Source: Nitrospiraceae bacterium
Lineage (GTDB): Bacteria > Nitrospirota > Nitrospiria > Nitrospirales > Nitrospiraceae
DNA: 19,739 nucleotides
NCBI GenBank assembly: GCA_005800255.1
Contig: SYGW01000030.1
Location: forward strand, 1-19,739
Direction of reading: 5' to 3'
Part shown: piece after piece, positions 7,848-15,190 of the stretch
Position numbering within the stretch: the stretch's first letter is position 1
Layout of the letters: every line of letters begins with the position of its first letter
Position numbers and translations under genes: made by a program
The notes under the pieces: generated by a model
The model's input: the letters and a program-made list of their open reading frames with translations, nothing else
Databases searched by the model: none
Told to the model about the DNA's origin: nothing

Positions 7848-7934
7848 GCCCGGATGGCGGAACTGGCAGACGCGCCGGACTCAAAATCCGGTTCTCGTAA
7901 GAGAGTGGGAGTTCGACCCTCCCTCTGGGCACCA
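7848..7934 (+). tRNA. tRNA-Leu (CAA)
   Basis: A class II tRNA can be folded by eye. The acceptor stem GCCCGGA pairs with TCTGGGC (one G-T). The anticodon stem CCGGA/TCCGG encloses the loop CTCAAAA, giving anticodon CAA at 7882-7884 (reads UUG, leucine). There is a long variable arm, and the T arm is GGGAG-TTCGACC-CTCCC. Discriminator A is at 7931, and CCA is encoded at 7932-7934. The long variable arm and A73 agree with leucine identity. No clear promoter is visible in the 148 bases upstream. Confidence 0.96.
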
Positions 7935-8026
7935 ACCGTCGAGACATGGAGAGCTTCGGTTTTTCGCGGTTCGTTCAGTTGGCGGTTGTGTGTGAATCGC
8001 CAGCGAATTCATCGCAATTATGCCTC

Positions 8027-8055
8027 TTGACATGACGGAATGGGTGGCCTATAGT
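8027..8055 (+). promoter_or_regulatory. Near-consensus sigma-70 promoter for the 8158 gene
   Basis: TTGACA (8027-8032), a 17-base spacer and TATAGT (8050-8055) match the consensus in 11 of 12 positions at the ideal spacing. Transcription should begin near 8062, leaving an untranslated leader of about 95 bases before the gene. This predicts strong, housekeeping-factor-dependent expression. Confidence 0.75.
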
Positions 8056-8157
8056 CCGCACCCTAGAGTAGTGATGAGCAAATTCTAACCTGATCATGTT
8101 GGTTCTATATTTTGTTGTCCGTCATTTCATTCTCTAATCTCACCAAGGAGGCAGCAC

Positions 8158-8898
8158 ATGCGTAAAGTGTTGGCACTAGGAACGGCAATTCTTTTTGTCG
8201 GTTCCGTGGGTGTGTCAATCGCTCAGGAGCGTTTGCAGACTAACCAATCAGGGTTGGGCGTGGGCGAAGGAGTTGGCGACATATCGGGGTCAAGTACCCG
8301 GGTGAACACGTTTGATCGAAGCAATTTTCTTGACCGGTTGTCGCAGGCAGAAACAATGTATGGCCGCGTGATCGGCATAGATCTGCCGGGTAAGAAGATG
8401 CATCTTGAGGGCGGCGGCAGCTCTCACGATGAGGGTCGTGCAGGTGGTGGTGCTATGAACTATCGCACCGTGTATTTTGATGACAGGACCAATTTCGAGC
8501 AGGTTCGTATTTTGGAGTCTGGTGACGACGTGACCATCCAGGCGTATGAGGAAACAAGCGCGGCGCAGCCCTTCGGCACAGGCCGAAAGATCGTTCGTGA
8601 GATTACCGTCATTCGTGGGAATGAAAAGCTTGCTGGTAACGGCGGACTCGGACAGCGTCCGAACCCGGCAACTGAGCGTGGAATTACCACGAACAGCGGC
8701 TCTACCACTGGTGGAATTGGCGGTGCGGTGCTCCCAGGCAAGATTGATTCCGGTATCACCAGCCCGGTTGGTGAATATACCGGCGCCGCTCCTTGCTGGC
8801 AGTGCGAGCCGCAGCCAGGCTGGGGCAATGCAGTCGGCAACAAGTCAGACTACGGGACGGACTACACCAAGCCGAACTTGGTCAAGGGCCTGAACTAA
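8158..8898 (+). CDS. Secreted protein of unknown function
   Basis: A 246-residue protein with a clear Sec signal peptide: a basic start MRKVL, a hydrophobic stretch and a likely cut after SIAQ (around residue 22-23). A Gly/Ser-rich linker follows. A compact beta-rich region (about 67-155) begins YGRVIGIDLPGKKMHLEGG and contains VYFDDRTNFEQVRILESGDD and KIVREITVIRG, reminiscent of small OB-like or DUF5666-type barrels; that resemblance is my inference. A low-complexity Gly/Thr/Pro region leads to a tail with the only two cysteines, APCWQCEPQPGWG (Cys213, Cys216). ATG 8158 is preceded by AAGGAGG. It has its own strong promoter and terminator, so it is monocistronic and probably abundant. I do not recognise the protein. 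Confidence 0.85.
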   Translation: MRKVLALGTAILFVGSVGVSIAQERLQTNQSGLGVGEGVGDISGSSTRVNTFDRSNFLDRLSQAETMYGRVIGIDLPGKKMHLEGGGSSHDEGRAGGGAMNYRTVYFDDRTNFEQVRILESGDDVTIQAYEETSAAQPFGTGRKIVREITVIRGNEKLAGNGGLGQRPNPATERGITTNSGSTTGGIGGAVLPGKIDSGITSPVGEYTGAAPCWQCEPQPGWGNAVGNKSDYGTDYTKPNLVKGLN

Positions 8899-8928
8899 GT
8901 CGAACTACCTTCCGTAAGGATGTGAGAA

Positions 8929-8958
8929 GGGGCAGCGCTTTCGCTGCCCCTTTTTTTT
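8929..8958 (+). terminator. Intrinsic terminator after the 8158 gene
   Basis: A perfect nine-base-pair GC-rich stem, GGGGCAGCG with CGCTGCCCC, closes a CTTT loop and runs into eight T residues (8951-8958). It lies 30 bases after the stop of the secreted protein gene. Confidence 0.95.
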
Positions 8959-9008
8959 GTGCGCAGCAGGTCGCTACAATGCAAGCACATGCGAGAGGGA
9001 GCGCGACA

Positions 9009-9251
9009 ATGATGGGTCAGCCGGATGCCGAGTTGGACTTGCGGGGAGTGATTTGCCCCTACAATTTCGTCAAGACGAAGTTGAAGCTGGAAGCGATGGA
9101 AGGGGGGCAGGTTCTTTCCGTGCTCTTGGATGAGGGCGATCCGATCAAGAATGTTCCCCGCAGCGTGAGCAATGAGGGTCACACCATTCTTTCGCAAGAT
9201 CTTGTCGAAGGATCCTATCGTGTACTCATCCGCCGTCGTGAAGAGGAGTAG
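9009..9251 (+). CDS. TusA-family sulfur carrier protein
   Basis: An 80-residue TusA/SirA-like protein. These small proteins carry persulfide sulfur on one cysteine for tRNA thiolation, molybdenum cofactor or sulfur metabolism. The signature is DLRGVICPYNFVKTKLKLE, with Cys16 the expected carrier residue, followed by a GDPIKNVPRSVSNEGH segment typical of the fold. The family's usual CPxP is CPYN here, which places it in a variant subgroup and not with E. coli TusA. I start at ATG 9009 because GAGGGAG lies seven bases upstream; an in-frame ATG at 8979 lacks a ribosome binding site. The last 26 bases overlap the convergent RsmI-like gene. The sulfur donor and acceptor are unknown. Confidence 0.85.
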   Translation: MMGQPDAELDLRGVICPYNFVKTKLKLEAMEGGQVLSVLLDEGDPIKNVPRSVSNEGHTILSQDLVEGSYRVLIRRREEE

Positions 9252-10029
9252 CGCGAGGGGTTTTTCTCTTTTGTCGTTTGATGTGGTTTTCCGCCCCACT
9301 TCCTTCAATCACGACCGTTACAGCTGAGTTTTTCGGTACTCGCGTAATCTTCTCGAGCAGGGCATCAGGCGTTCCGCGTAAGAGCGCTTCTTGGTTCGTG
9401 GTGAGATTCATGGCGATGGCCACTTGTCTGGTTGGGAGTATCTGCGTCAGGGTTTTCATCAGCCTGGTGAGGGCTCCTGGATCCACGTAGAAAACGAGAG
9501 TTCTTCGTTCGCTGCGGAATTGAGCGAAATGTTTTGCGAGACGAGCGCTGGTTGATGGAATAGTTCCCTCGAAGATGATCGCGTCACCGGAGAACCCTGA
9601 GGTCGCGGTCGCGGCTGTCATGGCAGAGGGGCCTGGGATGATTTTGACTGGGATTCCCGCTTGATGAGCCGCAGCGACTAACTGACCGCCTGGATCGTAG
9701 ATCACGGGGCTGCCGTTGTCTGAAACGAGTGCGACATCCTGCCCCTGGACGAGCCTGTGCAGCAGGAGCGGCACTTTCTCCTGGCGATTGAGCGGGCCAT
9801 AGCTCGTGACGGTAGCGGTAATGCCATGGTGGGTGAGGAGCCGTTGGGTCTCTCGGGGGTCCTCGGATGCAATAATCGACACGCGGCGCAGGAGCGCAAG
9901 CGCCCGTAGCGTGATGTCGTCAGGGTGGCCAATCGGTGTGCCAACGATGTAGAGTGTGCCGGATAAGCGGGACGCGGCGGTCTTGTCGTTCAGATTACGA
10001 TCGTTTTGTTGACTCCCATCTCGCGCCAT
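9226..10029 (-). CDS. RsmI-like SAM-dependent methyltransferase (divergent)
   Basis: A 267-residue member of the tetrapyrrole-methylase fold, closest in pattern to RsmI, which 2'-O-methylates C1402 of 16S rRNA. LYIVGTPIGHPDDITLRAL and IPGPSAMTAA fit that family. Several normally strict RsmI segments differ: SEDPRETQ where EDTRHT is usual, SDNGSPVIYDPG where SDAGTPGISDPG is usual, and YVDPGAL where YESPHRL is usual. It also has about 24 extra N-terminal residues before the fold and a basic tail. It may be an RsmI paralogue with a changed substrate. ATG 10029 has AAGGA nine bases upstream. Its 5' end overlaps the promoter of the divergent heme operon. Fold assignment is firm; the substrate is not. 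Confidence 0.8.
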   Translation of the reverse strand: MARDGSQQNDRNLNDKTAASRLSGTLYIVGTPIGHPDDITLRALALLRRVSIIASEDPRETQRLLTHHGITATVTSYGPLNRQEKVPLLLHRLVQGQDVALVSDNGSPVIYDPGGQLVAAAHQAGIPVKIIPGPSAMTAATATSGFSGDAIIFEGTIPSTSARLAKHFAQFRSERRTLVFYVDPGALTRLMKTLTQILPTRQVAIAMNLTTNQEALLRGTPDALLEKITRVPKNSAVTVVIEGSGAENHIKRQKRKTPRATPLHDGG

Positions 10030-10038
10030 CGATATAAT
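10009..10038 (+). promoter_or_regulatory. Near-consensus promoter of the heme operon
   Basis: TTGACT (10009-10014), an 18-base spacer and a perfect TATAAT (10033-10038) lie 53 bases before the ccsA-like ATG. The -35 and spacer overlap the first codons of the divergent RsmI-like gene. Transcription should start near 10045. Confidence 0.65.
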
Positions 10039-10091
10039 TCCTTGCTTAACGCCCGTCTGTTTGTCCTGAAAAGTTGAGAGGATAGACCTCT

Positions 10092-10895
10092 ATGGCCGCC
10101 ATGTTTTTCGTGGTGACGATGGCCCTCTATTTTGCGGCCACCGTTTCCTTTCTTGCCTACTTGCTCTGGCCTTCGGAAGCCCTGTCGAAAGTTTCGCTTG
10201 GTATGACGGCAGTCGGATTTGCCGCCCATACGATTGCGCTTGTGGCGCGGATGGTTGGCGCGACAGATGTTTCACCGCCGGGCTTCCATGAAGCCCTGTC
10301 GTTTTTCTCCTGGATGCTGACCCTGGTTTTCCTTGCCGTGGAATTTCGCCATCGGCTGCATGTGTTGGGGTCGTTCATCGTTCCGTTGGCGCTGGTCTCG
10401 CTCGTCTCTGCCGCGGCCTTGCCGGACACGGCTCCGACATTGACCCCGGTGTTTCGAACTCTCTGGGTCCATGTCACCTTGAGCATGCTCGGCACCGTGG
10501 GATTTGCCGTGGCCTTTGTAGCTGGTGTCATGTATCTGATTCAGGACGGACTTCTCAAGTCCAAACGGTTTAATACCCTCTATTCGAAATTGCCCGCCTT
10601 GGATTTTCTCGATCATCTGAGTCAGCAGTCGATTGTGATGGGTTTTCCTCTTTTGACGCTCGGCATCATTACCGGCGCGTTGTCCGCCGAGTTTTCACGC
10701 GGGTCCTATCTGAATTGGAATCCCGAGCAAACCTGGGCGTTGGTGACGTGGGTATTCTACTTCGCCGTGCTGATGGGACGATTGACCATGGGCTGGAGAG
10801 CCAAGCGGGCGGCCTACTTAACGATCATCGGGTTCGCCGGGGTAATTTTGACCCTCATTGGCGTGGTTCTGAAGAGTCACGGACCGGTGTCGTAA
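10092..10895 (+). CDS. CcsA/HemX-like cytochrome c assembly membrane protein
   Basis: A 267-residue polytopic inner-membrane protein with about eight hydrophobic segments (roughly 5-25, 36-55, 67-83, 91-109, 131-151, 181-198, 212-230, 242-260). The region GSYLNWNPEQTWALVTW (204-220) is the CcsA/CcmC-type motif associated with heme handling, and His46 and His127 are candidate ligands. Members export or present heme for cytochrome c maturation; the shorter HemX proteins beside hemA modulate glutamyl-tRNA reductase in Bacillus. It is the first gene of the heme operon and ends one base before hemA, which favours a HemX-like role, but CcsA and HemX cannot be separated here. GAGAGGA lies about nine bases before the ATG, inside a small inverted repeat. 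Confidence 0.85.
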   Translation: MAAMFFVVTMALYFAATVSFLAYLLWPSEALSKVSLGMTAVGFAAHTIALVARMVGATDVSPPGFHEALSFFSWMLTLVFLAVEFRHRLHVLGSFIVPLALVSLVSAAALPDTAPTLTPVFRTLWVHVTLSMLGTVGFAVAFVAGVMYLIQDGLLKSKRFNTLYSKLPALDFLDHLSQQSIVMGFPLLTLGIITGALSAEFSRGSYLNWNPEQTWALVTWVFYFAVLMGRLTMGWRAKRAAYLTIIGFAGVILTLIGVVLKSHGPVS

Positions 10896-10896
10896 C

Positions 10897-12288
10897 ATGC
10901 ACATTGTCGTTGTCGGCTTAAGCCATAAGACCGCCCCGGTGGAAATCCGCGAGAAGCTCGCGGTGCCTGAAAGCCGGATGTGCGAAGCCCTGACCCGTCT
11001 CTGCTCGTATCAAGGGGTGCGGGAGGGGATCTTATTGTCGACCTGTAATCGCGTCGAGGTCTATGCCGTCGTCGATGAGATCGAGGCCGGCTACGGGCGC
11101 ATCCAGGAATTTCTGGCCGATGCCCACCTGTCGCTCTCCTCGGAACAACTGACACCCCATCTCTACTGGCACCAGGGGGATCGCGCGATCAGCCACTTGT
11201 TTCGCGTGGCCTCCAGTCTCGATTCTATGATCGTGGGCGAGTCGCAGATTCTGGGGCAGATTAAAGATGCCTTCGAGGCCGGGCTTACGCATAAATCGAC
11301 CGGCATCATTTTGAACAAGGTCGTGAAGAAGGCGATCTCCGTCGCCAAACGTGTGCGGACGGAGACGAAGATTTCCGAGATGGCGGTGTCGGTCAGTTAT
11401 GCGGCGGTCGAACTGGCCAAGAAGATTTTTTCTGATTTGAGCGAGAAGACGGTCTTGCTGGTGGGTGCGGGGGAGATGGCCAAGCTGGCAGCCAGGCATT
11501 TTATCGCCAGCGGTGTCCGCCATGTGCGGGTGACGACCAGGAATCCGCAACATGGGCTGGAGTTGGCCGAACGGTTCGGTGGCACCGCAGTTCCCTTCGA
11601 GCAGTGTCGGGAGGACATGGCTTCGGCCGATATCGTGTTGGTGTCGACCGGCGCAGCCCATTATCTCGTAAGCGAGGACGACGTGCAGCGCTCGGTCCGG
11701 CAACGGAAGAATCGTCCGATGTTCTTGATCGATATTTCCGTCCCGCGCAATATCGATCCGGCCGTGCGCCATGTGGATAATGCTTTCCTCTTCGACATCG
11801 ACGATTTGAAGGCGCGGGTCGAGCAAAATCGCGGGGGGCGCCTGCAGGAGGCCGAGAAGGCCGAGCGGATGGTGGTGGATGAAGTCGGGGTTGTCCGGCA
11901 ATGGCTCCAGTCGCTTGAAGTGACCCCCACTATCATGGCGCTTCGCACCAAAGCCGATGACATCAAGCGCGTGGAGGTCGAGAAGACTTTGGGGCGATTG
12001 GCGAATCTGTCCGCGCCGGAGCGGGAGTTGGTCGAAGCGATGGCCTCGTCGATCGTGAACAAGCTGATTCATAGTACGATGGTGACGTTGAAGGCGGAGG
12101 TGAATTCTTCGGACGGTGCGGCGTTCGTCGAGGCGGCTCGACGGTTTTTCAGTCTGGGGGACCCGGCCCTCTCTCCCGCCAATGAGAATGCTTCTTCCGC
12201 GTCGGAGACCTGTGCTTCTCCACAAGAAGAGAACAAGGATGCTGAAGCGATGATTCCGCGAGCCGGTTCGAAGAGGCCGGATCATTGA
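10897..12288 (+). CDS. hemA: Glutamyl-tRNA reductase
   Basis: Reduces glutamyl-tRNA(Glu) to glutamate-1-semialdehyde with NADPH, the committed step of the C5 route to tetrapyrroles. The 463-residue protein has GLSHKTAPVEIRE at the N terminus, the catalytic cysteine in LLSTCNRVE (Cys50), HLFRVASSLDSMIVGESQILGQ-type substrate-binding sequence, an NADPH-binding GAGEMAKLAARH and the C-terminal dimerisation helix region. A tail of about 40 Ser/Ala/Glu-rich residues after RRFFSLGD makes it longer than E. coli HemA (418). It begins one base after the ccsA/hemX-like gene, so the two are probably translationally coupled. Its presence shows the organism uses the C5 pathway. Confidence 0.97.
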   Translation: MHIVVVGLSHKTAPVEIREKLAVPESRMCEALTRLCSYQGVREGILLSTCNRVEVYAVVDEIEAGYGRIQEFLADAHLSLSSEQLTPHLYWHQGDRAISHLFRVASSLDSMIVGESQILGQIKDAFEAGLTHKSTGIILNKVVKKAISVAKRVRTETKISEMAVSVSYAAVELAKKIFSDLSEKTVLLVGAGEMAKLAARHFIASGVRHVRVTTRNPQHGLELAERFGGTAVPFEQCREDMASADIVLVSTGAAHYLVSEDDVQRSVRQRKNRPMFLIDISVPRNIDPAVRHVDNAFLFDIDDLKARVEQNRGGRLQEAEKAERMVVDEVGVVRQWLQSLEVTPTIMALRTKADDIKRVEVEKTLGRLANLSAPERELVEAMASSIVNKLIHSTMVTLKAEVNSSDGAAFVEAARRFFSLGDPALSPANENASSASETCASPQEENKDAEAMIPRAGSKRPDH

Positions 12289-12300
12289 GCGGCTAGGGGC

Positions 12301-12624
12301 ATGGGAAACACCAGCAAGGGGCCGAAACTCTTTGTCTGTCCCAAGTGCCGAAAGGCGTACCTGGGACATGACCCCTTGCCCGATTGCCCGGCCTGCGGGT
12401 TCGACTATCGGGAGCGCGAGGGGGTGCGATGGGATGTGCTCGTGTATCTCCTGTCGATTCTCGGATTGATTAGCTTTTTATTGGTTTCGTCGTCCTATCG
12501 GAGTTTTATCAGCGGAGCCTTCTCCAGCGAACCCTCACGGTCGGACCGCGAGGGTGCTGAAAAACTTCCTGGGCGCGAAGGATCTGCGACGTTTCATACC
12601 CCGTATCATGATGTGAGCCGGTGA
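12301..12624 (+). CDS. Small zinc-ribbon membrane protein, unknown function
   Basis: A 107-residue protein with an N-terminal zinc-ribbon pattern, VCPKC (Cys13, Cys16) and DCPACGFDY (Cys29, Cys32), followed by a single hydrophobic segment (about 46-64, from DVLVYLLSILGLISFLLVSS) and a hydrophilic tail of about 40 residues. It looks like a single-pass membrane protein with a metal-binding head, probably cytoplasmic; orientation is inferred. It sits 12 bases after hemA and 9 before hemC, in the same direction, so it belongs to the heme operon. I do not recognise a named family. Coding is supported by the ordered Cys motif and tight placement. Confidence 0.75.
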   Translation: MGNTSKGPKLFVCPKCRKAYLGHDPLPDCPACGFDYREREGVRWDVLVYLLSILGLISFLLVSSSYRSFISGAFSSEPSRSDREGAEKLPGREGSATFHTPYHDVSR

Positions 12625-12633
12625 AAGGGAGCC

Positions 12634-13581
12634 ATGTCGAAAGTCAGTCATGAACGATCGTCCGTCGTGCTGGGAACTAGGGGTAGTAAGTTGGCGGTGC
12701 ATCAGAGCGAATGGGTGCAGGCGCAGTTGCATGCGTTGGCCCCCCATGTCACGGTGACGTTGCGTCGCATCCAGACCTCGGGGGACAAGATTCTCGACGT
12801 CCCGCTGGCGCAAATCGGCGGGAAGGGTCTGTTCGTCAAGGAGATCGAGGAAGCGCTCTTGAGCGGCGAGATCGATCTGGCGGTGCACAGTATGAAAGAT
12901 GTGCCGACGGAGCTGCCGGAAGGATTGGCCATTCTCTGCGTGCCGCCGCGCGAGGACCCCCGGGACGCCTTAATCAGCCTGGAGGGGCGGTCGTTTGCGG
13001 ATCTTCCTGTGGGCGCCAGAATCGGGACCAGCAGTCTCCGCCGCCAATCGCAACTCCTGCATGCCAGGCCCGATCTCACCATTGTCATGTTGCGGGGGAA
13101 CCTGGACACCCGGCTGAAGAAGTTACGCGAGGGCCAGTTCGACGCGATCGTGCTCGCCGCGGCCGGGCTTCGTCGATTGGATTGGGGGCATGAGATCACG
13201 GAGTACATTGCGCCGGAGATCAGTTTGCCCGCCATCGGCCAGGGGGCGCTGGGCATCGAGGGCCGGAGCGACGATCTCTTTATTCGTTCGTTGTTGAGCG
13301 GGTTGAACCACGCGCCCAGTCAGACCGCCGTGCTGGCTGAACGGGCCTTGCTCCATCGGCTCCAAGGGGGCTGCCAAGTTCCGATCGCGGCCCATGCCAC
13401 CTTGGCCGGGACCAAGGTGATCTTAGAGGGGCTGGTGGCCAGCGTGGACGGCAAGGAGCTCATTCGTGATCGGGCGGAAGGAAGTCTCCAAGATCCTGCG
13501 TCGATCGGCATTCAGCTCGCGGAGCAGTTGATCGATCGCGGCGCCGATAAAATTCTTCGCGCCATCTACGGGACGGCATGA
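12634..13581 (+). CDS. hemC: Hydroxymethylbilane synthase (porphobilinogen deaminase)
   Basis: Polymerises four porphobilinogens into hydroxymethylbilane. The 315 residues include LGTRGSKLAVHQSEWV, TSGDKI, IGGKGLFVKEIEEALL, the catalytic aspartate in HSMKDVP (Asp89), GTSSLRRQSQL, RGNLDTRLKKL and GQGALGIE. The dipyrromethane cofactor cysteine is in LQGGCQVPIAAHA (Cys247). All key residues are present. ATG 12634 has AAAGGGAG just upstream. The stop overlaps the cobA-hemD start by four bases (ATGA). Confidence 0.97.
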   Translation: MSKVSHERSSVVLGTRGSKLAVHQSEWVQAQLHALAPHVTVTLRRIQTSGDKILDVPLAQIGGKGLFVKEIEEALLSGEIDLAVHSMKDVPTELPEGLAILCVPPREDPRDALISLEGRSFADLPVGARIGTSSLRRQSQLLHARPDLTIVMLRGNLDTRLKKLREGQFDAIVLAAAGLRRLDWGHEITEYIAPEISLPAIGQGALGIEGRSDDLFIRSLLSGLNHAPSQTAVLAERALLHRLQGGCQVPIAAHATLAGTKVILEGLVASVDGKELIRDRAEGSLQDPASIGIQLAEQLIDRGADKILRAIYGTA

Positions 13582-15143
13582 CGGGACAGAACAAGCCTGG
13601 GAAAGTCTATTTAGTCGGAGCGGGGCCTGGCGACCCCGGTCTCTTGACGCTGAAAGGCAAGGAATGTCTGGAGCAGGCGGATGTCGTGCTCTACGATTAT
13701 TTGGCCAATCCGGTGTTGCTTCAGTATGCTCCGGCCACAGCGCAGCGCCTGTATATCGGCCGGCGGGGACGCGGGCAATATCAAGATCAAGCCGATATCA
13801 ATCGACTGCTCATCGAACGAGCTCAAGAGGGGAAGGTGGTGGTCCGTCTCACGGGCGGCGATCCCTTTGTGTTCGGGCGCGGGGGAGAAGAGGCGGAGGC
13901 GATGGCCGCGGCAGGGGTCGAGTTCGAGATTGTGTCCGGTGTGACGGCGGCCGTTGCCGTGCCGGCCTATGCCGGCATTCCTGTGACCCATCGCACCTTG
14001 GCCTCCACTGTGACATTTGTGACTGGCCATGAAGACCTGACTAAACCGGCGACGCTCTTGGAGTGGCCGAAGTTGGCCAATGTGTCAGGAACCCTCGTGT
14101 TCATGATGGGCATGAAGAACCTCCCGTCGATCGTGGCCCACTTGCGGACGGAAGGGCGTGCCTCCGATACGCCGGTGGCGGCGATCCGCTGGGGGACCAA
14201 AGCCGATCAGCAGGCCATCGTGGGGACCCTGGCCGACATTGTCGAGAAAACCGAAGCCGCGCAGCTTGAGCCGCCGACGGTGATCGTGGTGGGCGAGGTC
14301 GTGCGATTGCGAGGGCAGCTGAATTGGTTTGAGCTCAAGCCGCTCTTCGGCAAGCGGATCGTGCTGACCAGGGCGCAGGAACAGGCGCAGGAATTTTTCC
14401 GGTTGCTTGCCGCCTATGGAGCGGAGCCGGTCGAAGTGCCGACAATTCAGATCGTGCCGCCGGCCAGTTGGCAGGCGCTCGACGAGGCGATTACTCGTCT
14501 TGGGGCCTATCAGTGGCTGATCTTTACCAGCGTGAACGGGGTGGGGCCCTTCATGGATCGGCTCCAGGCGGCAGGGAAAGATGCGCGGGCTTTGGCGAAC
14601 CTTCGCCTCTGCGCCATCGGGCCGCGCACCGCGCAGGAATTGAAGACCTATGGGTTGACGGCGGATCTCGTGCCAGCCGAATTCCAAGCGGAAGGGGTGA
14701 TCGCGGCCTTGGCCCAGGTGGGAATTCGAGGGCATCGCATTCTGATTCCCCGTGCGGAAGTGGCGCGTGAAGTCTTGCCGGAGCAGTTGCGCGAGCTGGG
14801 GGCGACCGTCGATGTGATTCCGGTCTATCGCACGATCGTGCCCACCGTCGATGTCGCGTCGCTGACGCAGCAGCTTCAGGATGGGTCAGTGGCGGCGCTT
14901 ACCTTTACGAGTTCTTCCACCGTGCGCAATTTTGTGGAGCTCTTCGGCGGGCAGGAGCCAGTTCGACGACTTGTGGCGCAGGTGGCGATTGCGTGCATCG
15001 GACCGATTACGGCTCGCACGGCAGAGGAATATGGGTTGACGGTCACGATCATGCCGACAGAAAATACCGTACCGGCATTGGCCGAAGCTATTGTGAAGTA
15101 TTTCAGTGAGAGGGCGCGCGTGGCCGTTCCGACTCATGGATAG
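13578..15143 (+). CDS. cobA-hemD: Uroporphyrinogen-III C-methyltransferase / uroporphyrinogen-III synthase fusion
   Basis: A 521-residue fusion of two consecutive pathway enzymes. Residues about 8-250 are the SAM-dependent methyltransferase (SUMT/CobA): YLVGAGPGDPGLLTLKG, RLTGGDPFVFGRGGEE, and the VSGVTAAVAVPAYAGIPVTHR segment. It turns uroporphyrinogen III into precorrin-2, the branch to siroheme, heme d1 and cobalamin. Residues about 258-510 are the HemD synthase, with LTRAQEQAQEF, WLIFTSVNGV and ALTFTSSSTVRNF; HemD is poorly conserved and its fold is recognised mainly by these and by context. Such fusions are known in several anaerobic and environmental phyla. It starts four bases inside hemC. 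47 bases follow before the CBS gene. Confidence 0.95.
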   Translation: MTGQNKPGKVYLVGAGPGDPGLLTLKGKECLEQADVVLYDYLANPVLLQYAPATAQRLYIGRRGRGQYQDQADINRLLIERAQEGKVVVRLTGGDPFVFGRGGEEAEAMAAAGVEFEIVSGVTAAVAVPAYAGIPVTHRTLASTVTFVTGHEDLTKPATLLEWPKLANVSGTLVFMMGMKNLPSIVAHLRTEGRASDTPVAAIRWGTKADQQAIVGTLADIVEKTEAAQLEPPTVIVVGEVVRLRGQLNWFELKPLFGKRIVLTRAQEQAQEFFRLLAAYGAEPVEVPTIQIVPPASWQALDEAITRLGAYQWLIFTSVNGVGPFMDRLQAAGKDARALANLRLCAIGPRTAQELKTYGLTADLVPAEFQAEGVIAALAQVGIRGHRILIPRAEVAREVLPEQLRELGATVDVIPVYRTIVPTVDVASLTQQLQDGSVAALTFTSSSTVRNFVELFGGQEPVRRLVAQVAIACIGPITARTAEEYGLTVTIMPTENTVPALAEAIVKYFSERARVAVPTHG

Positions 15144-15190
15144 GCAAGAGTAGACGGTGGTGATGGACGGATTAGTAAGGAGGACATCTC

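Noticed and set aside
7934..7964. Possible terminator after tRNA-Leu (AACCG...CGGTT then T residues)
   Set aside because: The stem has only five base pairs, an 18-base loop and a short T-run, so it is too weak to call.
8074..8088. Four-codon reading frame (MSKF) in the leader of the secreted protein gene
   Set aside because: No ribosome binding site and a length easily found by chance; no regulatory logic seen.
11032..12369. Long minus-strand open frame across hemA (445 codons)
   Set aside because: It lies fully antisense to a strongly conserved gene; high GC and third-position bias create such shadows, and its product has no recognisable domain.
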